DNA of 64,000 nt from Paramarasmius palmivorus (GCA_037176845.1 JAYKXP010000012.1:1-64000); one strand, 5' to 3'. Counted from the stretch's first letter, positions 33,101-45,659 are shown. The notes: generated by a model from the letters alone, not told the origin. Numbers and translations: made by a program.

Positions 33101-33588
33101 GCCCATAGTCATCAAAGACTTTTTCAATATCATGCTATATGACGCTGCACTGGCCGGGAAGGTCACCAAGGCAAATACCGATGGCCAGTATACTTTGGAA
33201 TGGGAGATTGATAATATCTACATGTCTGTCTTCATTCTGATGGCTGGCGGATTGAACGTCTACGAGGAAATCGTTGCAGTACTGGATACGGTGTGTAAAG
33301 TTAGATATTGAGCATTACATTCTTGCTCATTGCCTGTAACAGAACCCCATTCCCCCAGTGGTACCTTTGGATCCAAAGACAGAGATGCCTATAAAGATTG
33401 TTAGTCGGGGGAAGGTTAGGATGAATCACGGCTCTGTAGAGGATGGGGATGAGGAATCTACGAAGGGATTTATTGAGTGGATACCGGGGTATTATGATTA
33501 TGATGATGGATGGATCCCTGATGAGGAGGGAGAGAAAGATAGTGAGGTCTCAGGGGACGAATTGAGGGAGAACGAATCGGAGGAATAA
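27180..33588 (+). CDS. NACHT NTPase with C2-like N-terminus (N2), 11 exons, 1008 aa, intron carries a transposon
   Basis: Paralogue of N1. Exons: 27180-27214, 27265-27302, 27351-27489, 27555-27676, 27730-28040, 28092-28142, 28194-28389, 28446-28586, 31496-32973, 33021-33290, 33343-33588. All joins keep frame. Seven exon lengths equal those of N1, or eight counting the 122-nt exon. Intron 2 uses a GC donor (acag/gcaagc). Walker A is GVAGCGKS at 394-401, Walker B is IVVLVDGIDE, followed by SRPEE. The eighth intron is 2,909 nt because it contains the TIR element; without the element and one target copy it would be 54 nt. The coding sequence has no stop or frameshift. Whether the long intron is still spliced cannot be seen from sequence, so expression is uncertain. 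The role is inferred as for N1. Confidence 0.82.
28608..28614. repeat. Target site duplication, left copy
   Basis: The heptamer ttttaac immediately precedes the left terminus (CACCTTTGG) of the inverted-repeat element. The same heptamer follows its right terminus at 31463-31469. Confidence 0.85.
28615..28915 (+). repeat. Left terminal inverted repeat
   Basis: Reverse complement of about 31155-31462. It contains a subterminal palindrome, tggcgtct-gatt-agacgcca, at 28634-28653, 20 bp from the terminus, which could form a hairpin or bind a dimeric protein. Confidence 0.88.
29242..29977 (-). CDS. Transposon-borne basic protein, 2 exons, about 227 aa, unknown function
   Basis: Exons on the minus strand are 29977-29835 and 29782-29242, with a 52-nt GT-AG intron (donor GTACGT, acceptor ATTAG). 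The join keeps frame (143 + 541 nt, stop included). The N-terminus is very basic (MTRRKTYTTKEARRKADRLK, then ARHYAKNKDTINAKRRES), followed by a charged coiled-coil-like stretch (RARTELEKRELEQKEQKR) and an acidic, leucine-containing C-terminal half (LFDNMIAELNRLSSTLLEQY). I know of short ORFs with KNKDTINAKRR-like motifs in Agaricomycete repeats but cannot assign a family. DNA or RNA binding by the basic region is inference. The frame appears intact. Confidence 0.6.
30369..30985 (-). CDS. Tentative second transposon gene, 4 exons, about 137 aa
   Basis: Exons on the minus strand: 30985-30929, 30837-30712, 30632-30522, 30488-30369. Every exon is a whole number of codons and all joins are phase 0. 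The peptide contains GGQRRQQVLETIIEGCEE, ECAGAFGQLVAPQYMLHPEF and NPSLYSTCPFNVNTCTQQY. The last exon is hydrophobic (AFLLYISMYTMCMIALF). Against the model, the last intron would be only 33 nt and the first uses a weak donor (GTACAA). No family recognised. It may instead be non-coding filler of the element. Confidence 0.3.
31155..31462 (-). repeat. Right terminal inverted repeat
   Basis: Inverted partner of 28615-28915. It carries the matching subterminal palindrome tggcgtct-aatc-agacgcca at 31424-31443. Confidence 0.88.
31463..31469. repeat. Target site duplication, right copy
   Basis: ttttaac directly after the right terminus, identical to 28608-28614. Confidence 0.85.
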
Positions 33589-34310
33589 AATTGGGTTGTG
33601 GTATTTTGTACAAGGATACATACATCCAAATTAAATCCGGTTCAATTGGCAGTCACAATCGATCCCAGTTCCTTCACTTCACGCAAGCCCTTCATATCCT
33701 TATTCTTCTTTAATCTCTCGATATTCTCGTTGTGAATAACTATCGGGTATCTCGGAGGGCCCGACGAATCCCTGGAAATCAAGAGTCAGGACCAGACCTA
33801 TGACTAAACGAAAGGGTGAATTTCACTCACCAATGATTGCTCAAGTGTCCATGATGCAGCCTCCCGCACTACCGCATAACGCCCCGTGCTGTAGGTTACA
33901 AGTCGATGGTTTTGCTCATCTTAGTGTGGCGACTTGAACGCGGGACAAGCATGGCTTTCTTGTAGTGTGTGGATTGCGGCAGTACATGGACAAGCCTTGA
34001 GACGGCGGTCGGCGGTGGAGCAGAGATGGGGTGAGGTGTTACCCGAGGGCCAACGCAGAGCAGAAGGCGGAGATAGCGGTATGGGAGCGAGAGTGCTGTC
34101 GGTAAAACTTGACGTCACATGTATCACAGTGCGCGGAAATCTTGTGCGATGCAAAGTTTCGACAAATGCAGATGCAGATGATACAGCCCTAAGTAATCAT
34201 CAATGATCAGGGAACACAGTAGCGCTAATCCACGTACCATCGACAGTTGTTCCTTTGCAAAGGACGATCTAGTCCTTCTTTTCCCCCCAAAGTGTCTTGC
34301 GAGCCCTCTA
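33589..34310. other. Intergenic region downstream of N2
   Basis: No supported gene. It aligns in patches with 8804-9470 (probable N2 3'-UTR at its start). Short open stretches on either strand are not conserved between the two copies. Confidence 0.45.
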
Positions 34311-37300
34311 AGCCAAGTCCTCCCTGGCTTTCCTCTGGTATCCGAGTGGACGTGTTGCGAGTTTAGCGTTCAACAGCAGAAAGAGAGGGTATCGATAAAA
34401 CTGTTCATTCGAAATTGAAGAGAGCGTGCTGGCACTCTGGCCCGGAGGTCGACCGTCGGAGGTATTGCAGGAAAATAATTGATAGTAAGTCTGGATGGCC
34501 CAATGCTAAGAGATAAACGGTGAGCAGAAGATTGAGTTGTTTCGACCACGACATGGTTTGGGTGCAACGTTATCGGCGCTTATCACGACAAAATTTTCAT
34601 CGAAGCCAAACCACGTGGCTTTTCTTTTAACGTCGCTCCCATTTGTTCTATTTCTTCCTACCCCGTTCTCTGCGTCCTTTCTGTTCTTAAGTCACACTGG
34701 ATAAGTGCTCCACGCTACCTGGTGTCCATAACCACAGATCTCGCCATACCACATTTTCCAACCACTACAAATCCACTACATCCACCTCTACGACATGGTC
34801 TGCTCCACACCCCTCACATCTATCCTGTACGCAACAGAGTACAGGTCCATCATCTTAACAAAGCGGGTCCTCCAGAACTACGAGTTTCAATTCAAACTGC
34901 CGCAACAAGGGAACCCTGGCCAGCATTCTCCTTCACGATCCCGTCGAGGCATTGCCCAAACACCAACCAACTGCCCTTAACACCCCTCAACTGCCAGAGA
35001 TGATGCTTAGTGGTCTTGATGCAGTCAAATCCACTGGTACGTAGCCATCTCCGTGCTATCTTTCGCTCTCTAACGCCTTTGCCCTCCACACAGTAATACG
35101 GTCGCTTCACCGCTCCGGCAGGAGCAGGCGAGATATTCCCCTTGTACAGTACTGTGTTCACCTTCTCCCTCAAAGCATACTCTAATACCCTCCTAGATCC
35201 TTCATTGGTTGCCTTCAACGCCCTCAAAGACATCCTGAAGACATCCCGCTGAATCATACCTGGCACATGTACCTCAGGCCTTTGTCCGACCTACCTCCCA
35301 TTTAGACAACATTTCTACACGCTACCGCCTACGGATGGACCGCTAGAGCAGCCCCATACATACAAAAATCTGCTCCGGGAGTTTCAAGGATAGGCCTGGT
35401 GTGGTCAGCGATGCCGGTAGCTTCATACTTTGACCCTCGAGGAGAAGGTATGTCGACCTTGTTTATCGGTCGATTGAATGGTTGCTAAACAACATCTAGA
35501 TATTGTTGAACCTGTTTCGAGTTTGGGAAATGGCGTCTTCCTTGTATTTCGCCCCGCGATGTCGATTTTGGGCGGCCATGGAGGTAAGCATATTCTCGGA
35601 TTCTTTGGCGAACGAGCTCGTCTTAACATGCTCTCAGGACTTCGTATCATCGCCGGAAGCGTACATATATACCTCAAAGACCCTCTTATACATCAGCAAG
35701 TGTTCTTCATCCGGATTATGGTGGCCTGCTGTTACCATCGGGTTTCTCTTCGCACCATGGATGCCACGCGAGAATCAGCTACAGAAAGGCCGTATATAGT
35801 CCCGTTTCTCTCACTCCTGTATGGACACATAGGTGAAATGATATGTTACACTGCGTTCTCCTGTTCGCTCAATGGGTGATTGTCTCATTTCAGGTACAGG
35901 TTCCTATTTGGGTTCTGCGGCAAAGACATCACCTATCACCATAGATATGCCCAATTATGTATGATTTGTAGTGCGATGAAAACAGCTTTATCTCGTTTAC
36001 TAGACCAGCCGCGCGAAACGGCGCCATGTTCCTCGTATTGTCCATCGCAAAGCCGCCCGGCCAAAAACTTTGCAGCAAGCATCAATACAGCAACCAGATG
36101 ATATGGCACCGTAGAATCGGTCCTCGTATCCAGTACCAGTGATTCATCCCGACGTCCATTTCATTCGCTGTACATGCCCCAATTCCGAAACATTACATCC
36201 CTAGCTACGCGAAATCAGTACAACGATCTCGCAGAAAGAAATGGGATGTACATCAAGGTACTCATACGTCATGAACTCCAAACATTTCTCCATTTCTCTG
36301 CGCTGCTCCCATTCCCCAAGGGAATAGCCCATACGCGGTGGTGGTGGAAGCATTCCCATCGAAGATATTGAGCGCACAACCACTCTCGAGGTCGAAGCTT
36401 CGGTGAACATATCACGTTCGAGTACTATACGACAGTCTTCCTAGGTGAGGCTTTGGCTTCCAAGTTCCGAATAGGTAAATCTTCGAGCTCTGCACGTCGA
36501 GTAGGCACCAGAACGTTGATTTCGTGGGGTACCGTTGAGGCTATATGGATTGTAGGGCTCCAAAACAACTAAGTATCGTTTCTTCGAGGCCGGGGGTTCA
36601 AGTAATGAATGATCCGGTCCTAGCGTCGATGGATACAAAAGGGAGCGATAGTGGACCACAACATCGAGCGACAATGAGAGACCGCAGGCTACAGCCTGAG
36701 TAATACAAAGGTCAGAACTTCGATACCCGCCAGATATGTAAGACATAACGCACCACGATATTCATCCCTTTAAAAGGCATGAACTCCCATCTCAATCTTT
36801 CTCGTCCTGTCCTCGTGCTCGGCAAGAGAGCAAGCATCTTTTACAGCATCCCACGAGCCAAAACGGTTACTTGATATCGAGTAGGCGTTATGAATAGCAC
36901 TGAGGGCGTCGACGGTACGGTGAACCTGGATATAGCGAGCGTCAGGCAATGATACATGCAGTAGCGATACTGACTTACTTGTCCGAGATGAGCTCCTCAA
37001 CTCCATGTCCACCCAGACTCCAACCGATTGAGCGATTTGTTACCGGATATTCTCCCTTTGCCGGGCTTCCCGATACTCCGCTAATGTCGGCAACCTTCGC
37101 CATTCACCACACTGGATCATGGTTCCCGCACGTCTACCTCTAGACCAGGCTCAGGGCCCAGTTTCCCTTGAGATGACAGGAAAGGTTGCACTGGGTAGTG
37201 CCAGTTTTGATGATCGGTGTCCCACGACACTGGCGGAGTGGTAATCCTAACGGTGTCCATCGGAAGGTACGTGCATGCTGCCGACATGATGTTGTTGAAG

Positions 37301-40300
37301 GAGTTCCGAGTCGAGTGAAAGCGGGCTCAGAGACGTATCGATGAGGAAGGTCGCATCGTGTGGTGTGAATATGTGTTGGACGAACGCTGGTCGGTACTAT
37401 GCCATTCTCGTCCACATACCCGTTTCCTTTGTTTGCCTTGCCAGTAATACCGCGGAGGACAATCGAGAAGTATGCGGCCGAAGATCGAAGGCGTTGGGTA
37501 CTGTCGTTCCCTCGGTGGTAGAAAATGTCATGAATGTTTGGTGGGGCAGGCGTAGGTTCGACCGGTGCAACTGTGATTACCATCGTGCTATTCCCTTCTG
37601 ATTTGGGTTCTGAATGAGCGAAAACTCGAGGTCAACAGGAATACCCGACTCACAGAATAGATCAAAGCCTTCCGACGATCTGGCATCCATATTCACCGAA
37701 ATTCTCAGAGGACACAGGAAACCGGCGAAGACGCTGCCGCAGGCTAGTCCATGTTGAAGTTATGTCTTCGCTCCCCTTCTCTTTTCCCAAACGCAAACGT
37801 CCTTCTGTCGTCGTGCCTTGACCTGGTACGGAGATGTAGTTGACGTAGTACACAGGCTTGGCATGAGTGATTGGAAGGGGGAGCCATGCCAGTGGTTTGG
37901 CCGAATGGGTGTGTATCAGGAGTAACTAATGGCGGCAGCCTGAAGGAAAGGCGAGCAGGTAGTGCGGTGCATATGATGATGAACGGGGGTGTCGGGGGAG
38001 CACACATAACGACGGCTCCAGGCGCAGGATAGAGGAGCGTGTTAGCAGTCTGAATTGAGGGCGGCGTATATTGGATAGGATGGAGGAGATGGGGTACATG
38101 ACAACGTCTATAAGTCAATGTCAGTACCGTCATAAGAACCAGCTAAAAGGCACTTGCGCACCTTACACTTCATCGTAAGTAGTCGGACCAACAAGTGCTT
38201 CGTTGTCGAGTGACCCATGGTGGAAATAGTCGTGCAAAGAGGGGTTGGAAAAGAATGGTGCTCGTAGCCAACGTTTGGGTGCGAGCATGGCGAAGGAGTA
38301 GGCGGTTGATCCTCGGAATGCCGTCGTTCGTCCAGCACAGAAAACCTATTGCGGGAGGAGCCGACTGTAATACCGGCGGTCGGTGTAGGGTGAGAGGTAT
38401 AGATAGGGTTAGGTTGAGTAAATCAGGGATCCGGTGTATGGAGAAAAAGAAGGATGAAAAAATTCGAGCTCGCCCAAGCCGGACCTTTCGGCCCATCACG
38501 TAAACCGGCAAGCATTTCGCTTCTTGCCTTCATTCCACGACGACCATAGATCTCGCCTTCTTTCCTTGGACACGACGCGTCCAATCATCCATGTCAGCAT
38601 GGCAAGGGTTAGTACTTATGTTCATAATCACGGTGAGCATACCAATAACACATAGATTTACGCATTGGTGACATAAGTCCTAATTCAAAGTCTGTTATCC
38701 GCACTGACCTAGCGACCCTCAACGGCGGCGTGCTATGCTATAATTAGGGCTCCTTGATATATTGTCCCAGAGACTCGTATCAGAGCTCGGTTATGCAATG
38801 AGGACGTTGCCTCTTGAATACTCAGTGACAACGCTGATCCTGAATCTCATTCTCCAGAAACGAAATCCTGCCACATGATGATCTAGGTGGTCTCAGCCGG
38901 GAGCTCTAGAATACAACTCTTACGCCGAAGGTACAGTACCGAGGATGTGCTTGCGAGCTCGCCCGGTCTCTCGACGAGCTACTCATCTACGGCTCGTTTA
39001 CTATACTCAACGTATTCGAAACGCATTACCATTCTGCTTCCAAACATGAATCATCTAGATCTAGTGAGTATTTCCTTTTGTTTTGACCGCACACTAATAA
39101 GTCCTTGCCCTGTCTACGCCAGCTAATACACATGCCACAACCTCAAAAAACATCGTAGACAGATAACCGCTGGAGAACTCGAACGTGCCACGAATTACGT
39201 CGAATCCAGCTTTACCAGACGATTCGTTCAATAAAATCTCGGGGATATCACTTCATACACGGCTATCAATTCAACGAACCGTTACCTAGCGCTGAGAGTT
39301 CACAAGCTCTTCCTGTGCCATCCGTCAAGTATCTCTGAGAAGCGCAGGTACGTATCCCCGGTGTCTCCTCTCTTTCTCACTCAAACATCTATGTAGATTC
39401 TCGTCACTCGTCGCAAGCGCGACGCACCCATACCAAACTTACGTGCTTTTTGGATATATCTGATGGTTCGTCCGTCCCAATTCAGCGATGACAAAAAAGA
39501 ACCCTCAAGGTTGCTCACATTCACTAATCTACTTCCTTGGATCGTCGAACACCCGTATTTTGCTAGAATCACTCATATGTCCCGGCATTGGACAAAAGCC
39601 TCGAGCTGTCGAACTAGGCTCTAGGCACACTCGGACGCACTCGTGGAAGGCACTACTAAATTGCAAAAGGGGTAGCAACCGAAACCTCAGCAATTTCCTG
39701 GTAATTTGTCGTGCCTGTCTTCTCCGCGCCTATCTGAAACCATATTCAATGTTCTGGTCTCGATAGCGTCCCTGTCAGTAAGTTCACCAGGCGCCTATAG
39801 GATCGTCGAAGATCCCCTTTGCGGTCATATTCGTCAGGGTACGAACCCTTCACAGTCTTAAGCACCAACTCGAAACGGATCCCGAGCGATATATCAATCG
39901 TATGACATTCAATAACAAACTACCATCCAAACTTTACGAGTGAGTGACCCAGCACTATTGTCTATACAGCCTTTTCATATCTCTTCTTGCCTCGAGGCTT
40001 CCCGAACATGTCCTTGTCGGAACCTTGACGTTTAGAACACGCGTTCAGGATCATTTCTCGGTATCAGCTTCGAAAGTAATGATCCAAGGCTCTCGGAGAA
40101 TCGCTACTTCCGGAGGGTCCATTCTCCAAATCATGCTTGTCTTGATGTTGGACATTCTCCGTTATGCTAGGCGAAATACTGGCAGGTGGAAGCTCTATAG
40201 CAAGGAGATAGCAGTCTGGCGAGCAACTTCATATCCGGGATGCCACACGCCACTGGAAACGCTCATTAATTGCACGTCTCAGCGTCCCGGTGATCAAATT

Positions 40301-41170
40301 TGCTCTGCTACAGCATTCATTTGCTGTACTCTCGACTCGGAACATGCAACGGTGATCCTAGCGCACACACAAGACGCGTGGATAATAGCGGTTGAAGAGC
40401 GGTCGGTAAATAAAATTATGCACTTCATTGACTTCTCCATCGATGATGAACGCTTTCCGGGTGAGTTAAACCCGACGAGTCACTTTGACACTCCATATGT
40501 ATTCGGGCATCGGAAGAAGTCAAATCCACTGCGGTACCTGGCATCAATATTCAAGAGCGCCTTTGTTCTGTATATGTTACTGACCGTTCAATTACGTCTA
40601 ACACAGGATGGTATGACGTGCTGTACGAACGCCAATGTCAATCTCGGAAGCGCCGCAACTGCGCTGCTGTTGGCATAGGTCACCCTCTACCGGTGCAACC
40701 CGGTTCGTATCGTTCTAATACTATTCACTCGCACTAGTACAGCGCGAAAGCTAAAAATCCTACACATGTACAGCTGATGATCGAGCCAACGGGTGCGGGA
40801 CTCCGTTCTGCAGCTATCATTTGCTTATTCTATTCTATAGCGAATGTCACCATTGTCGCTGTCCAGTATCTTCTTTCGCCTGGTAAGCTGACATTTCATT
40901 GGTTTATTCGGCTACATTATTGTCGCTCATTATTGGTCTACAGGAAGTAACGCAAGGTAGATTTCTTCTTGCCCACGCAATAGTATTACGGTGTGCCGAA
41001 TGGGCCTTTTCTAAAACGTTTTCTGATATGTGTGCTGAGCAAGACTCAGGCTTCGATCTTCCTGTTAAAGATCTCTCAGGGTCGAACGTATAGTATGCTC
41101 TATCTTTTGGATATACCCCGGACCATGTTCCTTCTCGAGTAAACGTTTGATATTTATATTCAACGCTCCA
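34311..41170. repeat. Array segment A3
   Basis: Third A copy, colinear with A2 from 9471 to about 16150. The shared 67-nt opening block is at 34310-34376. Identity rises to near complete over about 40060-41035 (against 14990-15960) and 35640-35940 (against 10800-11110). The match to A2 stops near 41130, after ataccccgga at 41112, so A2's 16150-18535 has no counterpart here. No full-length gene can be assembled. The minus-strand remnants at 36201-38511 and plus-strand remnants at 39944-41090 mirror those in A2, with additional stops. Confidence 0.6.
39944..41093 (+). pseudogene. Plus-strand membrane-protein-like remnant in A3
   Basis: Homologue of the A2 remnant at 14859-15960. A frame open for 244 codons (39944-40678) exists only because the exon donor seen in A2 (gtgagc after a GTCTGG) is changed to cgagca here. 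The open frame therefore runs through what was an intron and is unlikely to be a natural protein. The downstream exon-like piece with AAIICLFYSIANVTIVAVQY (about 40777-40880) is conserved. Confidence 0.3.
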
Positions 41171-41425
41171 CTTCTTCCTTGGTTGATCTTCGCTTTATAT
41201 TCCTCTTTCTATGTTTTGCGGAGCATGTCAAGATACCTCTGCTTCAAGTAATTGAGTCGTGGTCGTCTAGGACCTAAAGATCAAGCCAAGGCAAAGCTAT
41301 AATATTCCTTTGACGATAGCGTCCAGCACGACCTATAGCTTTAAGTAGCCAAGTGTCTTTGCTTGCCGCTCTTACTTTATTCCTATAGTTAGCTATCTTC
41401 AAGGTATTCTGGGGGCACGGGTTCG

Positions 41426-41690
41426 CTAAACGGAGCCTCGATAGCAGCGGTCACTCCGGGTGGTTAATCCGGTGTACATTCTTTCGAAAACTACACTGGT
41501 GGTTTCGGTGGTATTGTAAGGATAACCATCTGACAAGCCTGTGTAATGAGGAGAAGTTGTCAGGATGTACGTCCCGGCAATAGACGTGCCGACACAATCC
41601 AAGGGCTTGAATGGGCATGAGCCATCGGCATTCACATATGTTGTACATACGACGATCCTTCTATCCAGTGTTATATCATAGGGTTAGGCA
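41426..41690 (-). other. Open fragment with Cys and Thr/Tyr-rich peptide, unassigned
   Basis: A minus-strand frame reads CTTYVNADGSCPFKPLDCVG followed by a Thr/Ser/Tyr-rich stretch (TSPHYTGLSDGYPYNTTETT). The composition suits an extracellular protein, but I find neither a convincing start with signal peptide nor flanking exons. It lies just outside the array. It could be an isolated exon of a decayed secreted-protein gene. Confidence 0.2.
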
Positions 41691-42416
41691 TGATGGTTTA
41701 CCGGGAGAATTGGTTTGTTTGCCAAGGATACTAGTACTGAACACTCGTTAGGGCATTTAAGAAATCAAATATGCCAATTTAACTTTCACGGCTTACTGAT
41801 TGTGTGTAGCCAAACCGAATCTCAACTGGTTCTTAAGCTCACAAGGTGGCGAACTGACATGTGAATCTGAATGAACTAGGTTCACAAAAAGGCCCGTTTA
41901 TTTCGGCGAATCTCGAACTCGTCGCGGGAACGTTTATCTCGCGTGTTCGCGTTTTGTTATCGTTGTAGTGCGCTAAATACTTGACTACGACGTAGCGCTC
42001 AGCGCTCAGCTCTTAGTAAGGCTATTTCCTCGACACTAACTGGCAACCCTGAATCATGAAAATAATTGGGGATAAGCTTGAATTCCTTACGCCGGCTGGT
42101 CGCATTGTGATTGTGTAGTTTGCTTCAAGTTTCCTTGGCACTTAGCTGCTCAGAGAACTTCGGCATCCACGGCGAGCAACAGATCCCTTTGGACAGGTTG
42201 AAGTTTATGTCTGAGTGTGGAGCGAACCATACGTAGTCACCAGTTGAATGCCCTATTCGGGTGGCGGTCCGAATGAAAAGCAACGTTGGCAACACACCCC
42301 AGTTATTTCCCAGTATCGCACGCCTTGGGAGATAATTGATGCATGTTTTTCAGAGATAACACTTCATTTCAGGGACCTAAGGGAAGATAGAGGCAGTATA
42401 ACTATGTTGCGTCACG

Positions 42417-43906
42417 TTAGGGAATACTGAGGTCGTCTCCTTGGCGTGGCGTGTCCTGAACATAAACTCTCTTTGACGCCACCTGTCGAATATGCAGTAC
42501 AGCTCGGCTAGTGAGGATAGAGTGTAATACACGCTCGAATCTGATACATATCGTCAAACGCTGATGCTGGAAATGAAATAGTTTACGCACGATGCCAAAA
42601 CTCGAGCTAGCTCGGGCTGGAACTTGTGAGCTCGCGGTGTTGCAGCCACTCTATGGTAACTCACTGGAAGGATCAACGCTGCTGCCACATTTACGACTGA
42701 TGCAACTGAAGAGGCTTAGTAACCTTGTATCTTATAGAGATCAAGTATTTTGACACACCGAATATCAGGATGTAGTATATGACACCTGAAATAAGGCCTC
42801 AGCGTGCATACAGATTAAACTGGTGAAGGAACTACCATCTTGATAGATAGTCTTAGAAATCCGAGAACTTCCACCAAAGCGGTCTATGGATATGATATCT
42901 ATCGCAATACGGGGAGCTAATCTTCCAAGAACTCACATGTGCCATCTCGAATACCGGGCACGAGGATCAGAATCAACGTGGCTATTGAAACTTTGTTCAG
43001 CATTGGCATTAGATATTACACGCAATAACTGACCAGTATCAAACAACAGCATCAATACCCACGAGCGATAGATTATGTTGCTTGCGCTTAACACAAAGCA
43101 GCCACGAAAATCCTTGATGGGGGCCTCCAAATCTGTTTGAAACACATTTCCGTCACGATCAATTGTATTTTCTCTGATTCGAGAGAAATAAACGCACATT
43201 TCAGGGATGATATCCATTCGTTGATGAAAATAACTGCTGGAACCCAACATGCAACCAAAAGAATTGCAAGTGCAATGGTCACTCCGTGATGATTTCCCCA
43301 GACCGCCCGAACTCGGAAGCACAGAACCACTGTCGTTGATTTGGGAGGGGGCAAAGTGTGATTTTGAGACGTCTTACCTTCTGACAGAATGATGCCACAT
43401 ATCATGGTATCTGTTGACTCATAAAACTCAAGATATGGTTGTTTCGGGGATTCTACGCACTTGCTCCAATGCTAGCACTATCCACGCACTCTTCGAATGG
43501 AAGAAATTTGGCGAAGGTGTCTAGTATAGTCCGTCAAGCCATAAAAGGTTATTTGACGAATAAACTTACGGTAAGGTAGCGCAATCACGGTGTCAGCAAC
43601 CGGGAGGTATCGCTGGACGATGTATAGAGCTTTGAGGAAAGACCACTTCGAGGACCAGATGTAGTCGACCTCGAGGCTTGATCTTAATATAAGATCATAG
43701 AGGACTAAAAAACCACTACAAACTAGTGGGTCTTGCTAAGCTTAGAGTTTGCATTTCGTGAGCTGTGGCTCACCGTCTATATACTGTCCAATGCAAGATT
43801 AGTAACTCATGCAAATCATACGAGTAGTGCTCACCGAGACAATCCTTTGGTTCTCTAGGGTTGTTATGATTTTGAGAGAAGGAGGACTTGCAATTTCTAG
43901 ATCCAT
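42417..43906 (-). CDS. DUF6533-family seven-helix membrane protein, 12 exons, 292 aa
   Basis: Exons (minus): 43906-43835, 43783-43774, 43722-43570, 43520-43461, 43410-43378, 43329-43198, 43132-43034, 42990-42937, 42883-42836, 42785-42759, 42705-42665, 42566-42417. All joins keep frame; total 879 nt with stop. The N-terminal signature is LVLYDLILRSSLEVDYIW then YIVQRYLP, typical of the fungal DUF6533 domain. Helices follow: LCFRVRAVWGNHHGVTIALA with AILLVACWVPAVIFI, SWVLMLLFDT, TLILILVPGIRDG, IYYILIFVASVVNVAAALI. The C-terminal FERVLHSILTSRAVLHIR is also characteristic. The family is large and lineage-specific in Agaricomycetes, and its biochemical role is unknown. Exon 2 is only 10 nt. A start further upstream cannot be excluded. 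Confidence 0.82.
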
Positions 43907-44236
43907 CACGAAAGGAAGGGCTGCAGTGGGTCGTGTAGTTCCCCCTCGCTGATAAAAGATGGACTTTTAATGCCAGACAAAGAGAATGGTAACTAACCGC
44001 TCCGCGTGAGCGCCATGGGCTCGTCTCAGCCGAAAATATCATGGCCTTAGTTTCTATCAGTTGAGTTACGAGCCTTGGTGATCAATCGGCGAGATCTCAG
44101 CTGCTGTGCACAAGACGTAAGCAAGCTACGGCAGAGCAGAGGGTTAGAAACACGATGCAAGAAACCAACTTTGCATTGGTACAAAGGCCAGACACTGGTG
44201 CTCTACACCAAACTTACACTGAATATGTGATTCAAG

Positions 44237-45552
44237 TCAAGCAGTTGTATGTACGTATATCGGGTCACATAGATGAACAATACCTCGTTCCCAGCATTTT
44301 GGGAGGTTCTTGATGAACGCCCAACGAGCCATCTCCAAATCTGCCACTGCTTCAGAGTGCTTGTACGGCTCCCACCTCAACTCCTGAGATGGCCGTGGAG
44401 GAGCATCATGGTCATCAAAGAAGCATACAAATCGACCACACCATATACCCTTCAGCGAGGAAAATACCGGTTCTTGGAGTACGTCATCCACCGCCGACCA
44501 ATCGACGACGTAGTCTGTCGCAAAGGGTAGCTCCAACAACTGAAGTTTCGGCGATTGGCCACAGTGTAGATGTGAAAACTGTCGCAGGAAAATCAGGAGC
44601 AGCTCCTGAATCATGCAGTGGCCGTCTGACAGGTGATCAAATCTGATCCGACAAAGATGATCATTCGAAGCCAGGTCAAGACATGAATAGAGGTGGTGGC
44701 CTATACCATGGTGCATTAGCCGCGATATGTTGTGGTGACAACGAGGAACGTACGGTGGGTGCTCGAAGGAAACGTACTTGTACCCATCATCTCCAGCTCC
44801 TCCAAGGAGGAGGCAGCGCTTCTCAGAATCGCATTGATCACCAGCACTTCCTCGTCATGGCACCTTCCGTGGGTTGAGCCATTGACGGTGATACTGAACT
44901 TGACCAATGCCGGAGAGGGTACAAATACCCCCCACATCTCCGGAGTTTCGCATTGTTCAAGCCTGAGAGTACGGATACGGAGTTGAATGGAAGTCGGTCC
45001 ATAAAGAGCTGCGGATGCTGAAAGCGCATCGCACCTACAACGGTTCATGCTGACGTACTTCAAACTCGGAAAGGAGGACATGAACGTGATGTAGTACTCG
45101 GGACCTTGGAACCGAACATCTTGGAGTGATAGGGTCGTCACTGTTGTGAAGCCGGAGACCAAGCGCTGACGCGTCACTTCGGATAACCTCCAGAAGTTCG
45201 TTCCAACAAGCTCCATTTCTCGCAAGTCTGAGAACGCGGAAGATGCGGTAATAGATGTTATCGCTGTGGCGTATGACCATCCGGTACAGTCTTGGAAGGA
45301 TACTTTCCGAACGTTGGCATGGGAGAAGGTTTCCAAGGGTTCCTCAAGGAGATTTGAAAGACGAACGTCGCTCCGCATGTGATGAAGGCGGAATGAGATA
45401 TGTTGGAAGGCGTGGCTTCTGGATATGGGAACCCATGCTCGGCATACAAGAGCGCATTGGAGAAGAGTCCGGAAAGCCTTGGAATGAGAATGCGAGTCAC
45501 AGAGGTGACTGAGGATAAGCGCATGAAGCTCTAGGGGAAGGTAAGGTATCAT
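44237..45552 (-). CDS. F-box protein with leucine-rich-like body, 2 exons, 420 aa
   Basis: Exons (minus): 45552-44754 and 44700-44237, joined by a 53-nt intron (donor GTACGT, acceptor TATAG) that preserves frame. The N-terminus (IPYLPLELHALILSHL...LVCRAW) is a compact F-box at residues 2-50. The rest has irregular leucine-rich units (LREMELVGTNFWRL, VTTLSLQDVRF, LKYVSMNRCRC, IRTLRLEQCETPEMW), as in many basidiomycete F-box proteins. F-box proteins are substrate adaptors of SCF ubiquitin ligases through Skp1; the substrate is unknown. It is transcribed in the same direction as the DUF6533 gene. No sign of truncation. Confidence 0.85.
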
Positions 45553-45659
45553 TTTGATGGTCCCAAGTAAGGCCTGTGCTCGCTGTCTTTATGTGAGGTC
45601 ACCTCGTGTCATGTGCATGTCATGGTAAGAAAACGAACCTGTAGTACGACATGAAGGCT

